Source of the DNA: Erpobdella octoculata | Taxonomy: Eukaryota; Annelida; Clitellata; Hirudinida; Erpobdellidae | Length of the DNA stretch: 64,000 nt | NCBI GenBank assembly: GCA_963978895.1 | Contig: OZ022238.1 | Span: 33,098,093 to 33,162,092 of the forward strand | Direction: 5' to 3' | Shown: in pieces, positions 12,986-23,700 of the stretch | How the letters are laid out: the number at the start of each line of letters is the position of its first letter | Position numbering within the stretch: position 1 is the stretch's first letter | Notes under the pieces: generated by a model | Told to the model about the DNA's origin: nothing | Database searches by the model: none | What the model saw: the letters and a program-made list of their open reading frames with translations, nothing else | Translations under genes and position numbers: made by a program

Positions 12986-13388
12986 TTAAATCTAATTGTT
13001 CAAAATAGTATCAATCCCAACTGTTTCCAAACGTCAATCTAGAGTATCTAGACAAACTTACGATAGCGTACAGCTAAAAATAGCTATATTTAAATAAACA
13101 AGTGTTGAGCGCAGTCACTAAACTAAAGCGTAATTTCAACGATAAATATTATTAAATATTTCAATGTTATCAACATTTTCAATGTTAAAAGTAAACAATA
13201 CAGGCTTTATAACTATAAATCCAAACGCAGACCGAACAACTCGAATACGAACAGCTAAATAGATATGGGACCAACTGGGTACAACGCAATAGCTCATAAG
13301 AATTTTGGCTGATTGTCCAGATGCTATTATATAGACGTCCATGGTATAGATGATATCGATGTGCACGTAAGAATTTATTGCGCGCAGG

Positions 13389-13960
13389 CAGTGATGACGA
13401 GTAATTAAGTACATATGTACTTAAGTACGTACTTAAGTACAATATGTGTACCTGAGTACTTGTACTTAAGTCCTTTCGCGAGCGTGTACTTAGTACTTGT
13501 ACTTAAGTACATTTTGAGTAAGTACATTTTAAAAGTAGCTAAGTACTTCAGAAAATTGCTTTATTTTTGTTGTTAAAACTAATTATTTAAATTATTTATA
13601 ATTTGTAAACCTAAAAATAAGTGTTTATGTAACAGATTCTATGCTCGATCATTTCCTGTTGCTTTTTCCATAGATAAAATTTTTCATTCTAATTTTTACA
13701 TTAGTGTTTCTTAGAAGATGGCCGATCTATTGTAACGTAACGATACCAGCAAAGTTAGTCAAGTTTTTCTTTTAGTTGTGAGGACTTATTTCAGTGAGAT
13801 AGTTTCTGACAATGGAGATTATGTACAAGCTCTTTGCAGTTTTTGCAAGCTTAAGAAGAGTCCCATTCGCGGTCAATACAAAGCTCCTTCGAATTTCACC
13901 AAGCGGCAAAATATTTTTTTATACACGTTAAATTAAAAATACTGGCCTATTTTCTGTTTA
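13389..13960 (+). mobile_element. hAT-like 5' end with BED zinc-finger remnant
   Basis: CAGTGATG at 13389 is a hAT-type terminus, followed by clustered palindromic AAGTAC/GTACTT motifs (13405-13550), typical of hAT subterminal repeats. At 13718 a frame starts MADLL, is broken by an in-frame TAA after five codons, and continues with YFSEI and then ALCSFCKLKKSPIRGQYKAP (near 13830), a BED-type zinc-finger start with a C-x2-C pair. It stops near 13935, before the expected histidine pair. The 3' half of the element is not recognisable, so this is a degraded fragment. Confidence 0.6.
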
Positions 13961-14309
13961 TTTTCTTTTCACACAATTTAGAAATTTGTCTTAAACCCAT
14001 TCATACATCAGGAGTAAACCAAATCAAATCAGTGGAAATCATGGAAGCAACTTTATTAAGGGTTTACCATCCGGTTTCTGCAAAAAGCCAACATCGGAAC
14101 ACTATTACATGACAAAATGAATATGAATAAGTAATATTAAGCAAATATAAACTCAAATTGTACATTGAACATCAATAAAAAAAACCAAGCTAATTAGAAC
14201 ATTGAACAGTTGTTTTTTTTCTGTGTCAATTGGCATTGAAATTTACTGTGCTAAAGATATTTAAGACAAATTAATATTTAGAACTTGCTCAATGGCATTT
14301 TAGTTTTAC

Positions 14310-14880
14310 AAAAGTAGCACTATGCTCGAAAAAATTTGTCTCTACTTTGCTTGCCGTCACCACATGCATGAGGTGATTGTTGAAAAAATCTATTTAGTTC
14401 TGCTTGATCTATTTGATCGCTTTCAGAAATATTGGCCAAGCATAAATCAAGCCAATTTTGCCCCATTAGATGATGCCCGTCTTGCTGAACCACAGCTTAA
14501 GCAACTTAGATCAGAGGTTGGCTCTTTCTGCAGTCTTTCTTATCAGATGACTTTTTGCATTTGCCAAGAGAAGACAACAAAGTGATGATCTAGTTGTGCC
14601 TTTTAGTTTTGGGGTTTCCATTATTAGACAATGCCACCAAGAAGTATCGCTTTCGCATGCCGGAGCTTATCATATGGCTAGGTGGATGGCTAAAATCATC
14701 TATTGTATGAAGATTTAACTCTCAAGAAATGAATTCAAGCTGACTATGAAAGAACAGAAAAACTTGTGCGACTTTTGTATCTTTGCTTCTCATGTCTATG
14801 TATCAGCATGAATTGCCTGTCCAATGGCAAGTGATGCTCCAGCAAATGACCTGATGATGGCACTAGAAGCCGAAACTGGC
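14310..14880 (+). pseudogene. Fragment of an uncharacterised TE-associated gene family
   Basis: Frames here read LYFACRHHMHEVIVEKIY (about 14335-14395), then FQKYWPSINQANFAPLDD; after a frameshift AYHMARWMAKI (14665-14700); then VYVSA, a stop, and IACPMASDAPANDL near 14800-14860. The FACRHH...E and ARWMAK motifs recur in uncharacterised proteins of many invertebrate genomes as I remember them; I know no assigned function. A related fragment lies at 50690-50910. Frameshifts and stops make it a pseudogene. Confidence 0.55.
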
Positions 14881-14892
14881 TTATATATATAT

Positions 14893-15078
14893 TGCTGTAA
14901 TTCTTGGTGCACGTTTAATATTTTATTTATTAAAATAACAAATAGAAAATAGAATATGTACAAGTTAGAAATCAAATCACTTGAGTCACGACCGACATTC
15001 AACAAGTCCACGCTAGCTCGACTCTCTCGATTGCACCACAAAACGCCACGTAGACTAGGGATGTACTCGATTATACTA
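14893..15078 (-). repeat. 3' LTR of Gypsy G1
   Basis: 186 bp. On the plus strand it starts TGCTGTAATTC and ends GATTATACTA. It matches 26089-26274 with scattered substitutions. Confidence 0.9.
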
Positions 15079-15302
15079 CTGTCCCCCTTTCAGCTCTGCT
15101 CGTCCCGAGTAGATTTCTTTGATGGGTAGTTACTATCCATCAATTTCTTGTGTTCCATGATACTTGGCTAGCCGGTTGATATGGACAACTTTCATCTTTC
15201 TTTGGTTCTTTCGAATACAAAAATCACATCATTAATATTCTTGATGATGACATAAGGAATTTTCCAATCTTGTTGTAATTTCGGAGATCGTCCTTTTTTT
15301 CG

Positions 15303-16240
15303 TTAAGGATTGTAGAACCAGACTAAATTTTTTTCTTTGAACACTTCCACATTCGATTGCCGGTCATAACGGGTCTTCATCCTGTCGCTAGCTGTTTTTA
15401 TATTGTCTTTCACAATTGCATGCAGTTCATTCATCTTTGTTTCTAGACCAGAAGTAAATTCAGTTTTTGGCTCGTCAGATTTTCTAAGACTGCCAAAGAT
15501 AAGGTCACAGGGTAGACGAAGGTTTGACTCAAAGAGCACTTCTCCTGGTGTGTGGCCTGAGGTGGTGTGTGCACAACCTCTGTATGCTAAAAAAACAGAG
15601 GAAAATAACTGTCCCAATCATTTTGTCGTTTACTCACAACTTTTTTTTAGAAACTCAATCAGGGTGCGATTAAACTGTTCCACCATTTCATTTGATTAAG
15701 GATGCAGAGGTGTGGTGTGAGTTTTATGAATCCCATGAAGTGTACACATTTTTTGAAACAACATAGATTCAAAATTCCTCCTCTGATCGGAGTGAAGTTT
15801 CATCGGGACACCATATAGGCTTATCCAGTTTTGAACTAACGCTTCAGCCACTGTAAGTGCTTCTTGATTGGGCAGGGCATACACTTCAAGCCACTTCGAA
15901 AAATAATCCATGACAACGAGGATGTATTTGTTTTCTTTTACCGATTCAGGAAAAGGGCCAGCAACATTGATTGCAATCTTTTCAAAAGGTGCTCCAACAT
16001 TGTATTGCTGCATTTCTTTTTTTGTTTTCTTTTAGGGCCTTTCGTTGCAGCATATGTATCACATCTCCTACACCAATTCTTAACGTTGCTTTTGTAGTGT
16101 AACCAATACAACTGTTAACGAATTTTATCCAGAGTTTTTTTGACTCCAAGATGACCTCCAAATGTAGCAGCATGCATCTCGTTAAGTACTTCAACAATTC
16201 TTGATTTCGGAATTATTATCTGAAGATGATGGGAGAGTCC
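15303..16240 (-). pseudogene. Gypsy G1 integrase (broken)
   Basis: Split over several frames. The zinc-binding part (HAATFGGHLGVK, then C-x2-C) sits near 16080-16170. The catalytic core follows at 15696-16013 with VAGPFPES, YILVVMDYFSKW and LHSDQRRNFES. The first catalytic aspartate, normally before VAGP, reads Asn (IAINVAGPF), and an in-frame TAA replaces a codon in TPLHP-SN just before the catalytic Glu region near 15700. The C-terminal part (AYRGCAHTTSGHTPGEVLF, 15303-15617) is in another frame. Not functional. Confidence 0.85.
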
Positions 16241-16262
16241 ATTAACAGTTTCCCAAAAATTT

Positions 16263-16913
16263 TTAAACTCCTTTGTCAAGCATTAGTGAGTCCCACTGTG
16301 CCCAATAAGCTTTCGTTACAAGCCCTTCACTTGCAAATTTGGTCCAATCTGGTCTTCGTTTCTGCTGCATCCATTGTATTAGTGGTCTAATATCGTCATC
16401 TTTTAGTTGTTCTTTTCTTAAATTTTCATCAGTCCATCCATCTAGGCTTTCTAAGGCTATTCTTAAACATGTGTTTTTATTCTTTTCTTCTATATGGGAA
16501 CAATGTCCACAGCTAATCTCACATGGTCGACAAGATAACGAATCTGCGTTCATATGCAACTGTCCTTTCCGATGTTCCACACTAAATTGGTAAGTTTGTA
16601 ATCGTTCAATCCACCTTGCCACCTGACCTTCTTAATTCTTGAAACTAAACAATCACTTGAGGGCAGCATGATCAGTTCGTAACAGGAATGGTTGACCATA
16701 GAGATATTTATGGAAATGCTTGACTGCCTCAACAACAGCCAATAATTCTCGTCTAGTAACACAGTAGTTTCCTTCAGGCCCCAATAACGTTCTGCTGTAA
16801 TAAGACACTACTTTCTCGATTCCTTTTATCTTTTGAGATATTACTGCTCTCACACCAGAACTGCTTGCATCAGTGTCTAATATTAAAGTTTTACCAGGAA
16901 CAGGATAGGCCAA
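16263..16913 (-). pseudogene. Gypsy G1 RNase H
   Basis: Two overlapping frames give ILDTDASSSGVRAVISQ (16860), VVSYYSRTLLGPEGNYCVTR, LLAVVEAVKHFHKYLYGQ, LLRTDHAAL and then RWIERLQTYQFSVEHRKG. These are the usual RNase H blocks of Gypsy pol. A frameshift near 16630 divides it. Confidence 0.85.
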
Positions 16914-16982
16914 AACTGGAGAAGTACTGATTGCATTCTTCAGTTTATCAAAAGCTTTTTGACATGCTTAAGTCCAGTTAAA

Positions 16983-17831
16983 TTAACTTCCTTTTTTTTT
17001 TAACTTGTGCATCTCTTTGGCTATGTTTGAAAAGTTCGTCACGAATCTTCTGTAATATGTACATAATCCTAGAAAACTTTTCAATTCTGCAATATCTTTT
17101 GGAGGTGGCCAATGGATGACAGCTTCAACTTTTTCTGGATCAGTTTTTACACCTTTCGGAGATACAATGTGTCCCAAATACCGGACCTCTGTTTCAAATA
17201 GAGAACACTTTTCTGGATTAAGTTTCATACCTGCTTGTTTTATTCGCAGTAACACAGTTCGTAGATTTTGAAGATGTTCCTCGTAGCTCTTGCCAATCAC
17301 GATGATGTCATCCAAGTAGACCAAACCTGTCTTTCCGACAACTCCCCTCAAAACCGACTCCATTAACCGTTCAAATGTAGCTGGGGCATTGCATAAACCA
17401 AATGGCATAACCGTGAACTGCCACAACCCTTCGCCTATAGAAAATGCTGTCTTTTCCCGATCTGGTGGGTAAATTCCAACTTGCCAATATCTACTTTTTA
17501 AGTCTAGGGTAGAAAATAGTTTTGTTCCAGCGAGGGTGTCACCGATTCGAGTAAGAGGATAACTGTTTTTACACGTGACTTTATTCAACTTTCTATAATC
17601 AACGCAAAAACGCCACAATTCATTTTTTTTCTTTACTAAAACTACAAGCGAACACCAGGGGCTGCAAGGCGGTTCGATAACTCCTTGTTTGTACATCTGA
17701 TCTAGCATTTCTTTGGCTTCTTCTCGCTTAGCCAAAGGAAGGCGATGTGGAATTTGATGAATCGGTTGAGTCCTCCCAGTATTAATTCGGTGCTGAACAA
17801 TATTTGTTTTTCCGCAATCATGATCATTCAC
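16983..17831 (-). pseudogene. Gypsy G1 reverse transcriptase
   Basis: An open frame of 282 residues with RT landmarks: WRFCVDYRKLN, STLDLKSRYWQVGI (first catalytic Asp), FTVMPFGLCNAPATFERLM, the YLDD active site (GLVYLDDIIVIGKS), and LGHIVSPKGV. The RT core itself is uninterrupted, but an A-rich frameshift near 16990 cuts it from RNase H, and a stop at 17832 separates it from the protease frame. Confidence 0.88.
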
Positions 17832-18608
17832 CTACACAACATCACTAAGCTCTTCCAACAAAAACTCTGCTTTGACAAATTCTTCTTCTGAGAGAGATTG
17901 CTTTGCATTTTTCAATAATGGTTGTAACTGTTGGTGTCTTGAAATGTTTATTTTATGTTTTTTTACTTTCTCAGAAATTTTCTTTAGATCATTCAGCTGT
18001 GTTTTTGTACCGAGAAACGCATTTTTTATAACATTACATTGAACTCGACTATCTCTCAGTGAAGGTATTTCTTTGTTGTGAACTGGTTGGTAGAAATCAT
18101 TATAATCATCGCCATATATCAATGAAAACTCACAGTCATTTTGTTTTAACGCTCCTTTGTTAAGATTCAAAAAATGAAGCCCTATAAGGCATTCATTTTC
18201 TATCTCAGCTACAATCAAGTCGTGGTCAAAAACTCTGTTTCCTAGTTGAAGTAGCAAAACCATTTTTCCAATAACATTAACGGGTTCTGCGATAGCAGTT
18301 TTTATCTGAATATTTGCATCTTTTCGTATCTGTTCAGTAACATCTACGGCTATGGTGTTTTTTATAATGGAACGAGATGCACCAGTATCAATAATGAAGC
18401 TGCATAATTTCTGTCCCAGTTTTCTAAAAACACATAAATTGATGTTTCTTGCAAGAGTTAACACTGACAAAGGAACTTTTGGTACAGCAGCAACATGGAG
18501 GTTACTTTTTCTGGACTGATAAAACACTCTACTTCTTATCTGATTTGAAACTTGACAGCTTTTAACTTTTGTCATGAATTTTGGAGCTTTACTAGTCTTC
18601 ATTGCCAA
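17832..18608 (-). pseudogene. Gypsy G1 aspartic protease region
   Basis: 258-residue frame. The retropepsin signature FIIDTGASRSIIK lies about 75 residues in, followed by LIGLHFLNLN near residue 140, the usual second conserved part of Gypsy proteases. It precedes RT in the normal order. A stop at the frame end separates it from RT. Confidence 0.85.
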
Positions 18609-18688
18609 TTTCCGCTCCTCGAGATCGACTGCTTTCAGTTTAAAGGACGTAAAGTCGTTGAAGCTTTAACATTGTTAGTCCTCTGTTT

Positions 18689-18967
18689 TTATTCCCCAAA
18701 ATGTGCATGACAGTTTATCTGGAGATGTCCTTTCTGGTTGCAATTCCAGCAGCGAAAGTTGTCCACGTCTGTTTTATTTGTTCTTCCACCACCAGAAGCC
18801 ATTTGAAGTTCATCATCTTCCATTTTCAGGGATCTAACTGACTGAACACTACCAGATGCGTGACCTGCGGCTTCGTACAAAATTGCAAATACCAGTGCTT
18901 CGCCAGCTCTGTGTTTTCCACTGACGAGTATTGTTTGCTTCAATTCGAAATCAGCAATTGCATCCAC
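18689..18967 (-). pseudogene. Gypsy G1 gag C-terminus with zinc knuckle
   Basis: Frame reading DFELKQTILVSGKHRAGEAL, then a CCHC knuckle CWNCNQKGHLQINC near its end. It is truncated at 18967, where the nested Gypsy G2 LTR begins; the rest of gag is on the far side of the nested block at 25520-25952. Confidence 0.85.
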
Positions 18968-18968
18968 A

Positions 18969-19347
18969 TGTAGTCGCTGACTACGTTATTTCGATATACT
19001 TTGTAGTACCAACTCAACACAGTTTGAAGGCGGTTTGAAATAACTTTATTTAATTGACCGACGACAATGGACAAAAATAAACAATTCTTCTCGGGACCAA
19101 CAATGGCGAGAAATGAAAATAAAGCAAAGTTTAAATTCTTGATTAAAGTAGCAATATGGCGAACCACGAGAACAACGAAGAAGAAGGAGGAGAGAGAGCA
19201 TTCGAGAGCAAAGGTTTTTTTTAAGCTAGCCACTAGCTAGCGCGCGCCAAACAAGTGAAGGAGCGCGAGCCTAGCAACCTAAGGAGCGCTAACCTGTAAT
19301 TGCCTCGTGTGCGTGCGTGGACGTGCATAAGATACCGGTACACCACA
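18969..19347 (-). repeat. 3' LTR of Gypsy G2
   Basis: Bounded by TG and CA and followed by the minus-strand purine run at 19351-19358. No second LTR copy remains in the window, so the boundary at 18969 rests on the break in G1 gag. Confidence 0.65.
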
Positions 19348-19467
19348 ATAGTCCCCCCGCAGATGGCGGAGCCATAAAAAAAGGGGAAAAGTACCAACAA
19401 AAATCATACGCAGAAATGATCAAGGAAATAACGAACGAAAACAATGCAAGAGAGAAACAAGAGAGAA

Positions 19468-19806
19468 TCATACTGCAAATCTAACACGACGCTGCGCTCG
19501 TATATTTGACTGTTGCTGCTCAATATCGCTTTTCTGTACAATGCTGTCCGAGGGTTGATTCGCTGATCTTGGACGAATTGTATATTTTCGAATATGAGCC
19601 AATTTAATGCGATCACGTGAAACAATCGAAACTACATCATCGGGCATCTTAAGTTTTACAATTTTATCATTCAAATCTAAAACCTCAAATGGACTTTGAT
19701 AAGGTGACTCAAGAGGGCGACGTACGCAATCGGTTCGAATGAATACAAAATCACCTTTATTTAAAACTAGATTGTTTAACAAACGAGCAGGTGTATGATG
19801 GATCAA
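19468..19806 (-). pseudogene. Gypsy G2 integrase C-terminal region
   Basis: 112-residue frame. FVFIRTDCVRRPLESPYQSP, followed by FEVL, matches the post-integrase module of CsRn1-type Gypsy elements (VRxPLxxPYxGPFxVL), then DRIKLAHIRKY. A similar module occurs at 56211-56567. It is cut at 19806-19821 by the G3 insertion. Confidence 0.82.
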
Positions 19807-19821
19807 GTCTAGCGAACATGT

Positions 19822-19992
19822 TGTTGTGTCTTTCAGAAAACTTTATTCTTTCTAAACACAATATAAATAACAAGAAACATGTAATATTAATACCGCGCAA
19901 CTCGCAAAACACTAAACAGAACTTTCTCGCAACAACTCGGTAGCTAGCTAGGAAGGCGCACCTGACTACACCTGGAGTGTCTCGTCACAACA
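19822..19992 (-). repeat. 3' LTR of Gypsy G3
   Basis: 171 bp, TGTTGTGTC to CACAACA on the plus strand; identical by eye to 24389-24559. Confidence 0.95.
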
Positions 19993-20073
19993 CCTTCCCA
20001 CAAGCTTTTGAGTCTTTTCAAAAGCGAAAACTAAATGTAAAAATGTCTTCTAACGAAAGAAAAAAAAATCGTG

Positions 20074-20781
20074 TCAAAATCTTAAATTCTTCAACCGCAG
20101 GCGCTCCGAACGTCGTGGTCCGGTTTCAACTGAAGTATTCGCTTGCGTTGCTGATCTTGTCAGATCCGTCGGTAGAATTTCTCCTGGTACGGCTGTCGCA
20201 CTGGATGGAGAACTCATTAACAAACTGGTCGCTTGATTTCCTGTTGACACGGTTGCCGGACTTTTCGTCATGATTGGACTCTTCGTTGACGTGGTCGCTG
20301 GACTCCTCGTTGACGTGGTCGCTGGACTCTTCGTTGACGTTGTCGCTGGACTCCTCGTTGACGTGGTGTCAAATGCGTCGTCTCCAAGACTCGATGATGT
20401 GGAGTAACGTGTAACATAACGTGGGCGGAGTTGTTCCACATGGCGTTTCCAAATCGACCCATTTGAGCACAATCGTACTTGGATGTTTCGTGCTCCTAAT
20501 ATTTTGTTGACGATTGCAGGAATCCATCTTGGTTGTTTACCCTGTCTGGGACCACAGTGTAGAGCGTAACAAAAATCTCCAATTTTGTAGTTGTGTTGTA
20601 TTTGGAAAGATTCTTTGTTTGTTCTTTGATTTCGTTTATCCTGCATCTCTCGAACAAGGCAAGGAGGACATGGCAAAAGAGAATCTAATTTGCTTCTGAT
20701 TTGTCGTCCATTCAAGAGTTCACTTGGGGAAAATCCAGATTCCAAGGGCGTTCTCCGATATTGCAAAAGAAAATCTTGCAA
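20074..20781 (-). CDS. Gypsy G3 integrase C-terminus in shifted frame
   Basis: 235 residues continuing the polyprotein in another frame: LLQYRRTPLESGFSPSELLN, QIRSKLDSLLP, GDFCYALHCGPRQGKQPRWI, VEQLRPRY. Then comes a Thr/Ser/Pro-rich tail with a short TTSTRSPA-type repeat (about residues 135-180), ending RRSERLRLKNLRF. The apparent ATG at 20781 is not a real start; one base fewer in the 7-A run at 20818-20824 would join it to the upstream frame. Confidence 0.85.
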   Translation of the reverse strand: MQDFLLQYRRTPLESGFSPSELLNGRQIRSKLDSLLPCPPCLVREMQDKRNQRTNKESFQIQHNYKIGDFCYALHCGPRQGKQPRWIPAIVNKILGARNIQVRLCSNGSIWKRHVEQLRPRYVTRYSTSSSLGDDAFDTTSTRSPATTSTKSPATTSTRSPATTSTKSPIMTKSPATVSTGNQATSLLMSSPSSATAVPGEILPTDLTRSATQANTSVETGPRRSERLRLKNLRF

Positions 20782-23700
20782 AGCTCTTCGGAGAGGATGT
20801 GCAGACTTCGTGAGTGATTTTTTTAAAAGTTTGTATCAATCGCTCAGCTGCCCCGTTGGTTGCAGGATGATAAGGAGCTCCAGAAAGATGAATGATGCCT
20901 CTTTCTTTGCACCAATTCTGAAATTCTTCAGAAGTAAAGGTTGGAGCATTATCAGTCACCAAAGTGTGTGGGAAACCAAAATGTGCGAAATCTTCATCCA
21001 AAAACTGAGTTGTTGTTTTTGCTGTTATGGAACTTGTCGGATGTATACACGGGTATTTCGAATAGGCATCTACTATAACCAGCCAATTGGTTCCAAAAAA
21101 ATTTATGGCGTGATCTAGATGCACTCTGTCCCCAGGCTTTTCAGGAATCATCCACGGATGATTCATCATCTTTGGTGGCTTGTTTTGCTGTTCAGCACAA
21201 GAACTACATGAACGACTTAAATTTTCAATATCGTTGTCAATTCGAGGCCAATAAACTATAGTTCTTGCTAAACGCTTCATTCTTTGCATTCCGAAATGTC
21301 CTGTATGTAATAATTCTAAAATCTTGCCGCGTAATTTCTTTGGTATCACGATTCTTGCTCCAAAGAGTAGACAACCACTTTCTGTTGAAAGAGAATCAGA
21401 AAGTTTCTCATACAGTTTTAATTCCGGTTGCATGATTCTGTGAGGCCAGCCGTCTCTCACAAATCGTATCACTGTAGAGATAACAGGATCTTTACTTGAC
21501 TCTTTTGATAACAGTCTGGAATCGGACATTTGTTGGCTGATTGTGTTAATAACGCAAACTGTTGAAACATCTGCATCTTCTTCTGTCGAGTCAAATTCTT
21601 CGTCTTCGCACGCTGGTAGGCGACTGAGAGCGTCTGCATTTCCGTGTTCTCCGGTTTTTCGATATTCAATTGAGTAGTTGTACTGGCTCAATGTCAGGGC
21701 CCATCTTGCTAGACGATCTGCTGCCAGGACCGGAGTTCTTTTTGACGGACCAAACAATGCGAGGAGTGGTTTATGATCTGTCACCAGGATGAATCTACGC
21801 CCGTACAAGAATTGATGAAATTTCTGCAGACCAAAAATGATAGAAAGTGCTTCTTTTTGAATCTGGCTGTAGCGTCGTTGTGTGTCTGTCAATGTTTTAG
21901 ACACGTTGTAAAGAGGACGTTCAGAACCATCGTCATATCTGTGGAACAACACTGCTCCAATTCCTACTTCCGACGCATCGCATGACATTCCTAAGGGAGC
22001 CGTAGGATCGAAATGAGCTAGACTAACTTCATTCGTAAGAATATCTTTAAGATGTTGGAACACTGCATTTTCCTTGACGCCCCATTGCCATGGTGTGTTT
22101 TTCTTTGTGAGACGAGTTAACGGTTCGGTTAAAGTCGAAAGGTTCTTGATGAACTTTCCGTAGAACTGTACCGATCCCAGAAACGATCGCAGAGAAGAAA
22201 CGTTTGTTGGCGGTGGCATCTTCGTCACTGCATCTACATGTTTTCCTTTTTCTATGCCGTTTCTGGTGAGTCGATGTCCCAAGTATTCCACTGACGGTTG
22301 AGCAAAAACGCATTTCCTTTGATTGCACTTTAAACCTCTTTCTTGTAAACGTTGAAAAAGATTCCGTAGGTTTCTCAGATGCTCGTCAGCTGTGGTTCCA
22401 CTCACTAGAATGTCATCTAAGTACACCGCTACTCCTGGTAGATCACACGTTAATTTGTCCATTATTTCTTGAAAATAACCTGGAGCTGAAGTGATGCCAA
22501 AAGGTAGACGTGTTTGTAGAAGTACACCTTTGTGCGTGCTCAACGCTAGTCTTCTTTGACTTTCTGGTGCCAGTTTAATCTGGAGGTATGCATCTGCGAG
22601 ATCGATCTTACTGAAGCAAAAGCTTCCTCCTAATTTTCTCATCAGATCTTCTGGAAGTGGCATTGGGTAACGATGTGTTTCAAGTTGAGAGTTGATCGTT
22701 ACCGAGTAGTCTCCACAGATTCTTAGTCCTGCCTTTTTCTGATTCGGTTGAATCCGTTTTCTGACTGGAACTACCGGGGTTCCATAATGATTGAACTGAG
22801 CTGGAATCCATATACCTTTTCTAATTCCTGCATCATAGACACTGTTCAATTCTTCCAGGATAGCAAACGGTACTGTCCGGGGCTTGCAGAAAATCGGTTC
22901 CGAATCTGGTTTGAACTTTATTTCTAGTTCGACATCTTTAAGACATCCCAGTTGTGGATCGAACAATTCGCTGTATTCAGAGCACAAAAGTTGACATTCA
23001 TTTTGAAGGTGGTTTTCTGTTGTTTCCGTTATAAGTTGAACGGAACTGAAGTTTTTTGACAGCAATGCGGTGACGTCAATCTTCATATCACGTATCGCCT
23101 CAAATCCCAGTAGGTTGAGATCATGTGTTTTTGTGACATTGAACCACACTCTTCTTTGGATGTCTGAGTTTTTCAATTTTACGTCTGTTTCAAATGTGCC
23201 CATTGTTGGGATGTCATCTCCCGTTGCTGAACAATATCTTTTATCATTCAGCTGCAACTTCGGTTTCCCCAGTTTGATCCATGCAGCTCGTGAACAAAAG
23301 TTGTCTCTGGAACCACTATCAATGAGAAAACTGAAAGGTTGACTGTTGAGAGTCAACTGTTGCAACAAAGGATTTCGTCCTTTCATGGTGAACACGTGTT
23401 CTTTCACGAATTCATCTTTTGCAAATATACACTGAACTTGTCTTTTCTTTTTTAGACAAACAGCTTGCAGATGTCCTTTCTTTTGACAGAAATTGCATAT
23501 GTAGTTTGCAAAACGACATTCTTTAAAAGTGTGGTTGTCCTTACCGCAACGTCGACACTTTTCTTTAGGAACATTTGGCGTTTTATCAATTGCGTGCTGC
23601 TGATGATATTCCGTATGTTTCTTCTGCTTTCTTCGATCAACTTTGAATATCTGAGACGTTCTCTCCGGTGATGGGGCTTTTTCGCAAACGGTTTCTTTTG

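Noticed and set aside
13136..13442. Minus-strand ORFs at 13136-13442
   Set aside because: They overlap the hAT terminus and AT-rich flank and show no domain.
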